Assembly: GCA_964057225.1 (NCBI GenBank) | Contig: OZ059897.1 | Span: 3,596,001 to 3,660,000, forward strand | Source of the DNA: Auanema rhodensis | Lineage: Eukaryota; Nematoda; Chromadorea; Rhabditida; Rhabditidae | Direction of reading: 5' to 3' | Length of the DNA stretch: 64,000 nucleotides | Shown: piece by piece, positions 37,996 to 51,567 of the stretch | Numbering within the stretch: the stretch's first letter is position 1 | Layout of the letters: each line of letters starts with the position of its first letter | Notes under the pieces: model-generated | Databases searched by the model: none | What the model was told of the DNA's origin: nothing | Seen by the model: the letters and a program-made list of their open reading frames with translations, nothing else | Translations under genes and position numbers: made by a program

Positions 37996-40433
37996 TTGAA
38001 AAAAGGAATCTAAAAACATCTACTTTTTGTGAAATTATTTAGAAATTTTTCGGGAAAATTTTTGTCAAAATGTTTTTGGAAGCAATGTTGAGTGTACATG
38101 GGAACTCAACATACACTAATGCATTATTTTTCAAACGATCATAACTAATTTTTGTAAATAGCGTTTCTCAATGTAGTATAGTGCATTCGATGCGGATTTT
38201 TAAGCTGCGTGGATCTGTGTTATCAGATTTGAGTTAGCTTAAAAATGCACCGAGATATCAACTGATATAGGTTCACACTTATATCCTCGATTTTCACCCT
38301 GAAGAAATGATTTTTTCGTTGAAAAACATTGTCCATCGTATTCGTCTTGAAAAAAGGAATCTAAAAACATCTACTTTTTGTGAAATTATTTAGAAATTTT
38401 TCGGGAAAATTTTTGTCAAAATGTTTTTGGAAGCAATGTTGAGTTTACATGGGAACTCAACATACACTAATGCATTATTTTTCAAACGATCATAACTAAT
38501 TTTTGTATAGAGCGTTTCTCAATGTAGTATAGTGCATTCGATGCGGATTTTTAAGCTGCGTTGATCTGTGTTATCAGATTTGAGTTAACTTAAAAATGCA
38601 CCGAGATATCAACTGATATATGTTCACACTCATATCCCCGATTATCACCCTGAAGAATTGATTTTTTCGTTGAAAAACATTGTCCATCGTATTTTTCTTG
38701 AAAAAAGGAATCTAAAAACATCTACTTTTTGTGAAATTATTTAGAAATTTTTCGGGAAAATTTTTGTCAAAATGTTTTTGGAAGCAATGTTGAGTGTACA
38801 TGGGAACTCAACATACACTAATGCATTATTTTTCAAACGATCATAACTAATTCTTGTATAGAGCGTTTCTCAATGTAGTATAGTGCATTCGATGCGGATT
38901 TTTAAGCTGCGTTGATCTGTGTTATCAGATTTGAGTTAGCTTAAAAATGCACCGAGATATCAACTGATATATGTTCACACTTATATCCTCGATTTTCACC
39001 CTGAAGAAATGATTTTTTCGTTGAATAACATTGTCCATCGTCTTCGTCTTGAAAAAAGGAATCTAAAAACATCTACTTTTTGTGAAATTATTTAGAAATT
39101 TTTCGGGAAAATTTTTGTCAAAATGTTTTTGGAAGCAATGTTGAGTGTACATGGGAACTCAACATACACTAATGCATTATTTTTCAAACGATCATAACTA
39201 ATTTTTGTATAGAGCGTTTCTCAATGTGGTATAGTGCATTCGATGCGGATTTTTAAGCTGCGTTGATCTGTGTTATCAGATTTGAGTTAACTTAAAAATG
39301 CACCGAGATATCAACTGATATATGTTCACACTTATATCCTCGATTTTCACCCTGAAGAGATGATTTTTTCGTTGAATAACATTGTCCATCGTCTTCGTCT
39401 TGAAAAAAGGAATCTAAAAACATCTACTTTTTGTGAAATTATTTAGAAATTTTTCGGGAAAATTTTTGTCAAAATGTTTTTGGAAGCAATGTTGAGTGTA
39501 CATGGGAACTCAACATACACTAATGCATTATTTTTCAAACGATCATAACTAATTTTTGTATAGAGCGTTTCTCAATGTAGTATAGTGCATTCGATGCGGA
39601 TTTTTAAGCTGCGTTGATCTGTGTTATCAGATTTGAGTTAACTTAAAAATGCACCGAGATATCAACTGATATATGTTCACACTCATATCCTCGATTATCA
39701 CCCTGAAGAATTGATTTTTTCGTTGAAAAACATTGTCCATCGTATTTTTCTTGAAAAAAGGAATCTAAAAACATCTACTTTTTGTGAAATTATTTAGAAA
39801 TTTTTCGGGAAAATTTTTGTCAAAATGTTTTTGGAAGCAATGTTAAGTGTACATGGGAACTCAACATACACTAATGCATTATTTTTCAAACGATCATAAC
39901 TAATTTTTGTATAGAGCGTTTCTCAATGTAGTATAGTGCATTCGATGCGGATTTTTAAGCTGCGTTGATCTGTGTTATCAGATTTGAGTTAACTTAAAAA
40001 TGCACCGAGATATCAACTGATATATGTTCACACTTATATCCTCGATTTTCACCCTGAAGAAATGATTTTTTCGTTGAAAAACATTGTCCATCGTATTCGT
40101 CTTGTAAAAAGGAATCTAAAAACATCTACTTTTTGTGAAATTATTTAGAAATTTTTCGGCAAAATTTTTGTCAAAATGTTTTTGGAAGCAATGTTGAGTG
40201 TACATGGGAACTCAACATTCACTAATGCATTATTTTTCAAACGATCATAACTAATTTTTGTATAGAGCGTTTCTCATTGTAGTATAATGCATTCGATGCG
40301 GATTTTTAAGCTGCTTTGATCTGTGTTATCAGATTTGAGTTAACTTAAAAATGCACCGAGATATCAACTGATATAGGTTCACACTTATATCCTCGATTTT
40401 CACCCTGAAGAAATGATTTTTTCGTTGAAAAAC
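37996..40433 (+). repeat. Eight-monomer-offset duplication, copy 1
   Basis: This stretch aligns with 40804-43241 at an offset of 2,808 bp (eight monomers). Shared order: 'gtaaatagcg' with a 'gcgtggatc' tail; 'gagtttacat'; 'catatccccg'; two 'gtcttcg' monomers; a 'ctcatatcc' monomer; then the rare 'cttgtaaaaagg/ttcggcaaaa/caacattcac' monomer. The left limit is where the classes 'gtcttcg' and 'gtatttttc' converge; the right limit is 'gaaaaacatt' against 'gaaaaactat'. Confidence 0.8.
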
Positions 40434-40803
40434 ATTGTCCATCGTCTTCGTCTTGAAAAAAGGAATCCAAAAACATCTACTTTTTGTAAAATTATTTAGA
40501 AATTTTTCGGGAAACTTTTTGTCAAAATGTTTTTGGAAGCAATGTTGAGTGTACATGGGAACTCAACATACACTAATGCATTATTTTTCAAACGATCATA
40601 ACTAATTTTTGTATAGAGCGTTTCTCAATGTAGTATAGTGCATTCGATGCGGATTTTTAAGCTGCGTTGATCTGTGTTATCAGATTTGAGTTAACTTAAA
40701 AATGCACCGAGATATCAACTGATATATGTTCACACTCATATCCTCGATTATCACCCTGAAGAATTGATTTTTTCGTTGAAAAACTATGTCCATCGTATTT
40801 TTC

Positions 40804-43241
40804 TTGAAAAAAGGAATCTAAAAACATCTACTTTTTGTGAAATTATTTAGAAATTTTTCGGGAAAATTTTTGTCAAAATGTTTTTGGAAGCAATGTTGAG
40901 TGTACATGGGAACTCAACATACACTAATGCATTATTTTTCAAACGATCATAACTAATTTTTGTAAATAGCGTTTCTCAATGTAGTATAGTGCATTCGATG
41001 CGGATTTTTAAGCTGCGTGGATCTGTGTTATCAGATTTGAGTTAGCTTAAAAATGCACCGAGATATCAACTGATATAGGTTCACACTTATATCCTCGATT
41101 TTCACCCTGAAGAAATGATTTTTTCGTTGAAAAACATTGTCCATCGTATTCGTCTTGAAAAAAGGAATCTAAAAACATCTACTTTTTGTGAAATTATTTA
41201 GAAATTTTTCGGGAAAATTTTTGTCAAAATGTTTTTGGAAGCAATGTTGAGTTTACATGGGAACTCAACATACACTAATGCATTATTTTTCAAACGATCA
41301 TAACTAATTTTTGTATAGAGCGTTTCTCAATGTAGTATAGTGCATTCGATGCGGATTTTTAAGCTGCGTTGATCTGTGTTATCAGATTTGAGTTAACTTA
41401 AAAATGCACCGAGATATCAACTGATATATGTTCACACTCATATCCCCGATTATCACCCTGAAGAATTGATTTTTTCGTTGAAAAACATTGTCCATCGTAT
41501 TTTTCTTGAAAAAAGGAATCTAAAAACATCTACTTTTTGTGAAATTATTTAGAAATTTTTCGGGAAAATTTTTGTCAAAATGTTTTTGGAAGCAATGTTG
41601 AGTGTACATGGGAACTCAACATACACTAATGCATTATTTTTCAAACGATCATAACTAATTCTTGTATAGAGCGTTTCTCAATGTAGTATAGTGCATTCGA
41701 TGCGGATTTTTAAGCTGCGTTGATCTGTGTTATCAGATTTGAGTTAGCTTAAAAATGCACCGAGATATCAACTGATATATGTTCACACTTATATCCTCGA
41801 TTTTCACCCTGAAGAAATGATTTTTTCGTTGAATAACATTGTCCATCGTCTTCGTCTTGAAAAAAGGAATCTAAAAACATCTACTTTTTGTGGAATTATT
41901 TAGAAATTTTTCGGGAAAATTTTTGTCAAAATGTTTTTGGAAGCAATGTTGAGTGTACATGGGAACTCAACATACACTAATGCATTATTTTTCAAACGAT
42001 CATAACTAATTTTTGTATAGAGCGTTTCTCAATGTGGTATAGTGCATTCGATGCGGATTTTTAAGCTGCGTTGATCTGTGTTATCAGATTTGAGTTAACT
42101 TAAAAATGCACCGAGATATCAACTGATATATGTTCACACTTATATCCTCGATTTTCACCCTGAAGAGATGATTTTTTCGTTGAATAACATTGTCCATCGT
42201 CTTCGTCTTGAAAAAAGGAATCTAAAAACATCTACTTTTTGTGAAATTATTTAGAAATTTTTCGGGAAAATTTTTGTCAAAATGTTTTTGGAAGCAATGT
42301 TGAGTGTACATGGGAACTCAACATACACTAATGCATTATTTTTCAAACGATCATAACTAATTTTTGTATAGAGCGTTTCTCAATGTAGTATAGTGCATTC
42401 GATGCGGATTTTTAAGCTGCGTTGATCTGTGTTATCAGATTTGAGTTAACTTAAAAATGCACCGAGATATCAACTGATATATGTTCACACTCATATCCTC
42501 GATTATCACCCTGAAGAATTGATTTTTTCGTTGAAAAACATTGTCCATCGTATTTTTCTTGAAAAAAGGAATCTAAAAACATCTACTTTTTGTGAAATTA
42601 TTTAGAAATTTTTCGGGAAAATTTTTGTCAAAATGTTTTTGGAAGCAATGTTGAGTGTACATGGGAACTCAACATACACTAATGCATTATTTTTCAAACG
42701 ATCATAACTAATTTTTGTATAGAGCGTTTCTCAATGTAGTATAGTGCATTCGATGCGGATTTTTAAGCTGCGTTGATCTGTGTTATCAGATTTGAGTTAA
42801 CTTAAAAATGCACCGAGATATCAACTGATATATGTTCACACTTATATCCTCGATTTTCACCCTGAAGAAATGATTTTTTCGTTGAAAAACATTGTCCATC
42901 GTATTCGTCTTGTAAAAAGGAATCTAAAAACATCTACTTTTTGTGAAATAATTTAGAAATTTTTCGGCAAAATTTTTGTCAAAATGTTTTTGGAAGCAAT
43001 GTTGAGTGTACATGGGAACTCAACATTCACTAATGCATTATTTTTCAAACGATCATAACTAATTTTTGTATAGAGCGTTTCTCATTGTAGTATAATGCAT
43101 TCGATGCGGATTTTTAAGCTGCTTTGATCTGTGTTATCAGATTTGAGTTAACTTAAAAATGCACCGAGATATCAACTGATATAGGTTCACACTTATATCC
43201 TCGATTTTCACCCTGAAGAAATGATTTTTTCGTTGAAAAAC
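40804..43241 (+). repeat. Eight-monomer-offset duplication, copy 2
   Basis: It repeats 37996-40433. Private changes are 'ttgtggaatta' near 41890 and 'gaaataattt' near 42946. The monomer at 43163 joins an 'ataggttc' left part to a 'ctatgtcc/gtatttttc' right part, so it looks like a recombinant at the edge of the duplication. Confidence 0.8.
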
Positions 43242-43513
43242 TATGTCCATCGTATTTTTCTTGAAAAAAGGAATCTAAAAACATCTACTTTTTGTGAAAT
43301 TATTTAGAAATTTTTCGGCAAAATTTTTGTCAAAATGTTTTTGGAAGCAATGTTGAGTGTACATGGGAACTCAACATACACTAATGCATTATTTTTCAAA
43401 CGATCATAACTAATTTTTGTATAGAGCGTTTCTCAATGTAGTATAGTGCATTCGATGCGGATTTTTAAGCTGCGTTGATCTGTGTTATCAGATTTGAGTT
43501 AACTTAAAAATGC

Positions 43514-46500
43514 ACCGAGATATCAACTGATATATGTTCACACTCATATCCTCGATTATCACCCTGAAGAATTGATTTTTTCGTTGAAAAACTATGTCCA
43601 TCGTATTTTTCTTGAAAAAAGGAATCTAAAAACATCTACTTTTTGTGAAATTATTTAGAAATTTTTCGGGAAAATTTTTGTCAAAATGTTTTTGGAAGCA
43701 ATGTTGAGTGTACATGGGAACTCAACATACACTAATGCATTATTTATCAAACGATCATAACTAATTCTTGTATAGAGCGTTTCTCAATGTAGTATAGTGC
43801 ATTCGATGCGGATTTTTAAGCTACGTTGATCTGTGTTATCAGATTTGAGTTAGCTTAAAAATGCACCGAGATATCAACTGATATATGTTCACACTTATAT
43901 CCTCGATTTTCACCCTGAAGAAATGATTTTTTCGTTGAAAAACATTGTCCATCGTATTCGTCTTGAAAAAAGGAATCTAAAAACATCTACTTTTTGTGAA
44001 ATTATTTAGAAATTTTTCGGGAAAATTTTTGTCAAAATGTTTTTGGAAGCAATGTTGAGTGTACATGGGAACTCAACATACACTAATGCATTATTTTTCA
44101 AACGATCATAACTAATTTTTGTATAGAGCGTTTCTCAATGTAGTATAGTGCATTCGATGCGGATTTTTAAGCTGCGTTGATCTGTGTTATCAGATTTGAG
44201 TTAACTTAAAAATGCACCGAGATATCAACTGATATATGTTCACACTCATATCCTCGATTATCACCCTGAAGAATTGATTTTTTCGTTGAAAAACTATGTC
44301 CATCGTATTTTTCTTGAAAAAAGGAATCTAAAAACACCTACTTTTTGTGAAATTATTCAGAAATTTTTCGGGAAAATTTTTGTCAAAATGTTTTTGGAAG
44401 CAATGTTGAGTGTACATGGGAACTCAACATACACTAATGCATTATTTTTCAAACGATCATAACTAATTCTTGTATAGAGCGTTTCTCAATGTAGTATAGT
44501 GCATTCGATGCGGATTTTTAAGCTACGTTGATCTGTGTTATCAGATTTGAGTTAGCTTAAAAATGCACCGAGATATCAACTGATATATGTTCACACTTAT
44601 ATCCTCGATTTTCACCCTGAAGAAATGATTTTTTCGTTGAATAACATTGTCCATCGTCTTCGTCTTGAAAAAAGGAATCTAAAAACATCTACTTTTTGTG
44701 AAATTATTTAGAAATTTTTCGGGAAAATTTTTGTCAAAATGTTTTTGGAAGCAATGTTGAGTGTACATGGGAACTCAACATACACTAATGCATTATTTTT
44801 CAAACGATCATAACTAATTCTTGTATAGAGCGTTTCTCAATGTAGTATAGTGCATTCGATGCGGATTTTTAAGCTGCGTTGATCTGTGTTATCAGATTTG
44901 AGTTAACTTAAAAATGCACCGAGATATCAACTGATATATGTTCACACTCATATCCTCGATTATCACCCTGAAGAATTGATTTTTTCGTTGAAAAACTATG
45001 TCCATCGTATTTTTCTTGAAAAAAGGAATCTAAAAACACCTACTTTTTGTGAAATTATTCAGAAATTTTTCGGGAAAATTTTTGTCAAAATGTTTTTGGA
45101 AGCAATGTTGAGTGTACATGGGAACTCAACATACACTAATGCATTATTTTTCAAACGATCATAACTAATTTTTGTAAATAGCGTTTCTCAATGTAGTATA
45201 GTGCATTCGATGCGGATTTTTAAGCTGCGTGGATCTGTGTTATCAGATTTGAGTTAGCTTAAAAATGCACCGAGATATAAACTGATATATGTTCACACTT
45301 ATATCCTCGATTTTCACCCTGAAGAAATGATTTTTTCGTTGAATAACATTGTCCATCGTCTTCGTCTTGAAAAAAGGAATCTAAAAACATCTACTTTTTG
45401 TGAAATTATTTAGAAATTTTTCGGGAAAATTTTTGTCAAAATGTTTTTGGAAGCAATGTTGAGTGTACATGGGAACTCAACATACACTAATGCATTATTT
45501 TTCAAACGATCATAACTAATTCTTGTATAGAGCGTTTCTCAATGTAGTATAGTGCATTCGATGCGGATTTTTAAGCTACGTTGATCTGTGTTATCAGATT
45601 TGAGTTAGCTTAAAAATGCACCGAGATATCAACTGATATATGTTCACACTTATATCCTCCATTTTCACCCTGAAGAGATGATTTTTTCGTTGAATAACAT
45701 TGTCCATCGTCTTCGTCTTGAAAAAAGGAATCTAGAAACACCTACTTTTTGTGAAATTATTCAGAAATTTTTCGGGAAAATTTTTGTCAAAATGTTTTTG
45801 GAAGCAATGTTGAGTGTACATGGGAACTCAACATACACTAATGCATTATTTTTCAAACGATCATAACTAATTCTTGTATAGAGCGTTTCTCAATGTAGTA
45901 TAGTGCATTCGATGCGGATTTTTAAGCTACGTTGATCTGTGTTATCAGATTTGAGTTAGCTTAAAAATGCACCGAGATATCAACTGATATATGTTCACAC
46001 TCATATCCTCGATTATCACCCTGAAGAATTGATTTTTTCGTTGAAAAACTATGTCCATCGTATTTTAAAACACCTACTTTTTGTGAAATTATTCAGAAAT
46101 TTTTCGGGAAAATTTTTGTCAAAATGTTTTTGGAAGCAATGTTGAGTGTACATGGGAACTCAACATACACTAATGCATTATTTTTCAAACGATCATAACT
46201 AATTTTTGTAAATAGCGTTTCTCAATGTAGTATAGTGCATTCGATGCGGATTTTTAAGCTGCGTGGATCTGTGTTATCAGATTTGAGTTAGCTTAAAAAT
46301 GCACCGAGATATCAACTGATATATGTTCACACTTATATCCTCGATTTTCACCCTGAAGAAATGATTTTTTCGTTGAATAACATTGTCCATCGTCTTCGTC
46401 TTGAAAAAAGGAATCTAAAAACATCTACTTTTTGTGAAATTATTTAGAAATTTTTCGGGAAAATTTTTGTCAAAATGTTTTTGGAAGCAATGTTGAGTGT

Positions 46501-47706
46501 ACATGGGAACTCAACATACACTAATGCATTATTTTTCAAACGATCATAACTAATTCTTGTATAGAGCGTTTCTCAATGTAGTATAGTGCATTCGATGCGG
46601 ATTTTTAAGCTACGTGGATCTGTGTTATCAGATTTGAGTTAGCTTAAAAATGCACCGAGATATAAACTGATATATGTTCACACTTATATCCTCGATTTTC
46701 ACCCTGAAGAAATGATTTTTTCGTTGAATAACACTGTCCATCGTCTTCGTCTTGAAAAAAGGAATCTAAAAACATCTACTTTTTGTGAAATTATTTAGAA
46801 ATTTTTCGGGAAAATTTTTGTCAAAATGTTTTTGGAAGCAATGTTGAGTGTACATGGGAACTCAACATACACTAATGCATTATTTTTCAAACGATCATAA
46901 CTAATTCTTGTATAGAGCGTTTCTCAATGTAGTATAGTGCATTCGATGCGGATTTTTAAGCTACGTTGATCTGTGTTATCAGATTTGAGTTAGCTTAAAA
47001 ATGCACCGAGATATCAACTGATATATGTTCACACTTATATCCTCGATTTTCACCCTGAAGAAATGATTTTTTCGTTGAATAACATTGTCCATCTTCTTCG
47101 TCTTGAAAAAAGGAATCTAAAAACATCTACTTTTTGTGAAATTATTTAGAAATTTTTCGGGAAAATTTTTGTCAAAATGTTTTTGGAAGCAATGTTGAGT
47201 GTACATGGGAACTCAACATACACTAATGCATTATTTTTCAAACGATCATAACTAATTTTTGTATAGAGCGTTTCTCAATGTGGTATAGTGCATTCGATGC
47301 GGATTTTTAAGCTGCGTTGATCTGTGTTATCAGATTTGAGTTAACTTAAAAATGCACCGAGATATCAACTGATATATGTTCACACTTATATCCTCCATTT
47401 TCACCCTGAAGAGATGATTTTTTCGTTGAAAAACATTGTCCATCGTATTCGTCTTGAAAAAAGGAATCTAAAAACATCTACTTTTTGTGAAATTATTTAG
47501 AAATTTTTCGGGAAAATTTTTGTCAAAATGTTTTTGGAAGCAATGTTGAGTGTACATGGGAACTCAACATACACTAATGCATTATTTTTCAAACGATCAT
47601 AACTAATTTTTGTATAGAGCGTTTCTCAATGTAGTATAGTGCATTCGATGCGGATTTTTAAGCTGCGTCGATCTGTGTTATCCGATTTGAGCTAGCTTGA
47701 AAATGT
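43514..47706 (+). repeat. Irregular mosaic of 12 monomers
   Basis: No single higher-order unit covers this stretch. Dimers 44216-44917 and 44918-45619 share their left monomer ('ctatgtcc', 'acacctac', 'attattcag') but differ in their ends. 'gatataaac' marks the monomers at 45269 and 46654, and 'atcctccatt' those at 45620 and 47356. The stretch ends in a C-type tail at about 47668-47708. Confidence 0.65.
45971..46302 (+). repeat. Short monomer (332 bp) with a 19-bp internal deletion
   Basis: After 'catcgtatttt' at about 46066 the sequence jumps straight to 'aaaacacctac'. Compared with the monomer at 44918 it lacks 19 bases covering the end of the T-run, 'cttg', the A6 run and 'ggaatct'. This is the only deletion longer than 2 bp in the window. 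The deletion joins a T-run to an A-run without a long direct repeat at its ends, so slippage or end joining are both possible. Confidence 0.9.
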
Positions 47707-48759
47707 ACCGAGATATCAACTGATATATGTTCACACTTATATCCTCGATTTTCACCCTGAAGAAATGATTTTTTCGTTGAATAACATTGTCCATCATCTT
47801 CGTCTTGAAAAAAGGAATCTAAAAACATCTACTTTTTGTGAAATTATTCAGAAATTTTTCGGGAAAATTTTTGTCAAAATGTTTTTGGAAGCAATGTTGA
47901 GTGTACATGGGAACTCAACATACACTAATGCATTATTTTTCAAACGATCATAACTAATTTTTGTATAGAGCGTTTCTCAATGTAGTATAGTGCATTCGAT
48001 GCGGATTTTTAAGCTGCGTCGATCTGTGTTATCAGATTTGAGTTAGCTTAAAAATGCACCGAGATATCAACTGATATATGTTCACACTTATATCCTCGAT
48101 TTTCACCCTGAAGAAATGATTTTTTCGTTGAATAACATTGTCCATCGTCTTAGTCTTGAAAAAAGGAAACTGAAAACATCTACTTTTTGTGAAATTATTT
48201 AGAAATTTTTCGGGAAAATTTTTGTCAAAATGTTTTTGGAAGCAATATTGAGTGTACATGGGAACTCAACATACACTAATGCATTATTTTTCAAACGATC
48301 ATAACTAATTCTTGTAAATAGCGTTTCTCAATGTAGTATAGTGCATTCGATGCGGATTTTTAAGCTGCGTGGATCTGTGTTATCAGATTTGAGTTAGCTT
48401 AAAAATGCACCGAGATATCAACTGATATAGGTTCACACTTATATCCTCGATTTTCACCCTGAAGAAATGATTTTTTCGTTGAAAAACATTGTCCATCGTA
48501 TTCGTCTTGAAAAAAGGAATCTAAAAACATCTACTTTTTGTGAAATTATTTAGAAATTTTTCGGGAAAATTTTTGTCAAAATGTTTTTGGAAGCAATGTT
48601 GAGTGTACATGGGAACTCAGCATACACTAATGCATTATTTTTCAAACGATAATAACTAATTTTTGTATAGAGCGTTTCTCAATGTGGTATAGTGCATTCG
48701 ATGCGGATTTTTAAGCTGCGTTGATCTGTGTTATCAGATTTGAGTTAACTTAAAAATGC
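47707..48759 (+). repeat. 1,053-bp trimer tandem duplication, copy 1
   Basis: The trimer is the 'catcatcttcg/attattcag' monomer, the 'cttagtcttg/aaactgaaaac/gtaaatagcg' monomer and the 'cagcatac/gataataac' monomer. It is repeated at once in 48760-49812. The same trimer occurs at 23160-24212 and 24915-25967. Confidence 0.85.
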
Positions 48760-49812
48760 ACCGAGATATCAACTGATATATGTTCACACTTATATCCTCG
48801 ATTTTCACCCTGAAGAAATGATTTTTTCGTTGAATAACATTGTCCATCATCTTCGTCTTGAAAAAAGGAATCTAAAAACATCTACTTTTTGTGAAATTAT
48901 TCAGAAATTTTTCGGGAAAATTTTTGTCAAAATGTTTTTGGAAGCAATGTTGAGTGTACATGGGAACTCAACATACACTAATGCATTATTTTTCAAACGA
49001 TCATAACTAATTTTTGTATAGAGCGTTTCTCAATGTAGTATAGTGCATTCGATGCGGATTTTTAAGCTGCGTCGATCTGTGTTATCAGATTTGAGTTAGC
49101 TTAAAAATGCACCGAGATATCAACTGATATATGTTCACACTTATATCCTCGATTTTCACCCTGAAGAAATGATTTTTTCGTTGAATAACATTGTCCATCG
49201 TCTTAGTCTTGAAAAAAGGAAACTGAAAACATCTACTTTTTGTGAAATTATTTAGAAATTTTTCGGGAAAATTTTTGTCAAAATGTTTTTGGAAGCAATA
49301 TTGAGTGTACATGGGAACTCAACATACACTAATGCATTATTTTTCAAACGATCATAACTAATTCTTGTAAATAGCGTTTCTCAATGTAGTATAGTGCATT
49401 CGATGCGGATTTTTAAGCTGCGTGGATCTGTGTTATCAGATTTGAGTTAGCTTAAAAATGCACCGAGATATCAACTGATATAGGTTCACACTTATATCCT
49501 CGATTTTCACCCTGAAGAAATGATTTTTTCGTTGAAAAACATTGTCCATCGTATTCGTCTTGAAAAAAGGAATCTAAAAACATCTACTTTTTGTGAAATT
49601 ATTTAGAAATTTTTCGGGAAAATTTTTGTCAAAATGTTTTTGGAAGCAATGTTGAGTGTACATGGGAACTCAGCATACACTAATGCATTATTTTTCAAAC
49701 GATAATAACTAATTTTTGTATAGAGCGTTTCTCAATGTGGTATAGTGCATTCGATGCGGATTTTTAAGCTGCGTTGATCTGTGTTATCAGATTTGAGTTA
49801 ACTTAAAAATGC
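48760..49812 (+). repeat. 1,053-bp trimer tandem duplication, copy 2
   Basis: I see no difference from 47707-48759. It is followed by a 'gagaaaagg' monomer (49813) that carries the rare 'atgctgag', then another 'cttagtcttg' monomer (50164). Confidence 0.85.
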
Positions 49813-50514
49813 ACCGAGATATCAACTGATATATGTTCACACTTATATCCTCGATTTTCACCCTGAAGAGATGATTTTTTCGTTGAATAACATTGTCCAT
49901 CGTCTTCGTCTTGAGAAAAGGAATCTAAAAACATCTACTTTTTGTGAAATTATTTAGAAATTTTTCGGGAAAATTTTTGTCAAAATGTTTTTGGAAGCAA
50001 TGCTGAGTGTACATGGGAACTCAACATACACTAATGCATTATTTTTCAAACGATCATAACTAATTTTTGTATAGAGCGTTTCTCAATGTAGTATAGTGCA
50101 TTCGATGCGGATTTTTAAGCTGCGTCGATCTGTGTTATCAGATTTGAGTTAGCTTAAAAATGCACCGAGATATCAACTGATATATGTTCACACTTATATC
50201 CTCGATTTTCACCCTGAAGAAATGATTTTTTCGTTGAATAACATTGTCCATCGTCTTAGTCTTGAAAAAAGGAAACTGAAAACATCTACTTTTTGTGAAA
50301 TTATTTAGAAATTTTTCGGGAAAATTTTTGTCAAAATGTTTTTGGAAGCAATATTGAGTGTACATGGGAACTCAACATACACTAATGCATTATTTTTCAA
50401 ACGATCATAACTAATTCTTGTAAATAGCGTTTCTCAATGTAGTATAGTGCATTCGATGCGGATTTTTAAGCTGCGTGGATCTGTGTTATCAGATTTGAGT
50501 TAGCTTAAAAATGC

Positions 50515-51567
50515 ACCGAGATATCAACTGATATAGGTTCACACTTATATCCTCGATTTTCACCCTGAAGAAATGATTTTTTCGTTGAATAACATTGTCC
50601 ATCGTCTTAGTCTTGAAAAAAGGAAACTGAAAACATCTACTTTTTGTGAAATTATTTAGAAATTTTTCGGGAAAATTTTTGTCAAAATGTTTTTGGAAGC
50701 AATATTGAGTGTACATGGGAACTCAACATACACTAATGCATTATTTTTCAAACGATCATAACTAATTTTTGTATAGAGCGTTTCTCAATGTAGTATAGTG
50801 CATTCGATGCGGATTTTTAAGCTGCGTCGATCTGTGTTATCAGATTTGAGTTAGCTTAAAAATGCACCGAGATATCAACTGATATAGGTTCACACTTATA
50901 TCCTCGATTTTCACCCTGAAGAAATGATTTTTTCGTTGAAAAACATTGTCCATCGTCTTAGTCTTGAAAAAAGGAAACTGAAAACATCTACTTTTTGTGA
51001 AATTATTTAGAAATTTTTCGGGAAAATTTTTGTCAAAATGTTTTTGGAAGCAATATTGAGTGTACATGGGAACTCAACATACACTAATGCATTATTTTTC
51101 AAACGATCATAACTAATTCTTGTAAATAGCGTTTCTCAATGTAGTATAGTGCATTCGATGCGGATTTTTAAGCTGCGTGGATCTGTGTTATCAGATTTGA
51201 GTTAGCTTAAAAATGCACCGAGATATCAACTGATATAGGTTCACACTTATATCCTCGATTTTCACCCTGAAGAAATGATTTTTTCGTTGAAAAACATTGT
51301 CCATCGTATTCGTCTTGAAAAAAGGAATCTAAAAACATCTACTTTTTGTGAAATTATTCAGAAATTTTTCGGGAAAATTTTTGTCAAAATGTTTTTGGAA
51401 GCAATGTTGAGTGTACATGGGAACTCAACATACACTAATGCATTATTTTTCAAACGATCATAACTAATTTTTGTATAGAGCGTTTCTCAATGTAGTATAG
51501 TGCATTCGATGCGGATTTTTAAGCTGCGTCGATCTGTGTTATCAGATTTGAGTTAGCTTAAAAATGC
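50515..51567 (+). repeat. Three chimeric monomers at the macro-duplication junction
   Basis: The monomer at 50515 joins an 'ataggttc' start to the 'cttagtcttg/aaactg/caatattg' middle and a 'gtatagagcg/gcgtcgatc' end. The one at 50866 has 'ataggttc' and 'gaaaaac', then 'cttagtcttg' and 'gtaaatagcg'. The one at 51217 has 'ataggttc/gaaaaac/gtattcg' followed by the 'attattcag/gcgtcgatc' right part of the monomer at 24915. These combinations are not found elsewhere in the window. They sit directly at the proposed 51308/51309 junction. Confidence 0.7.
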
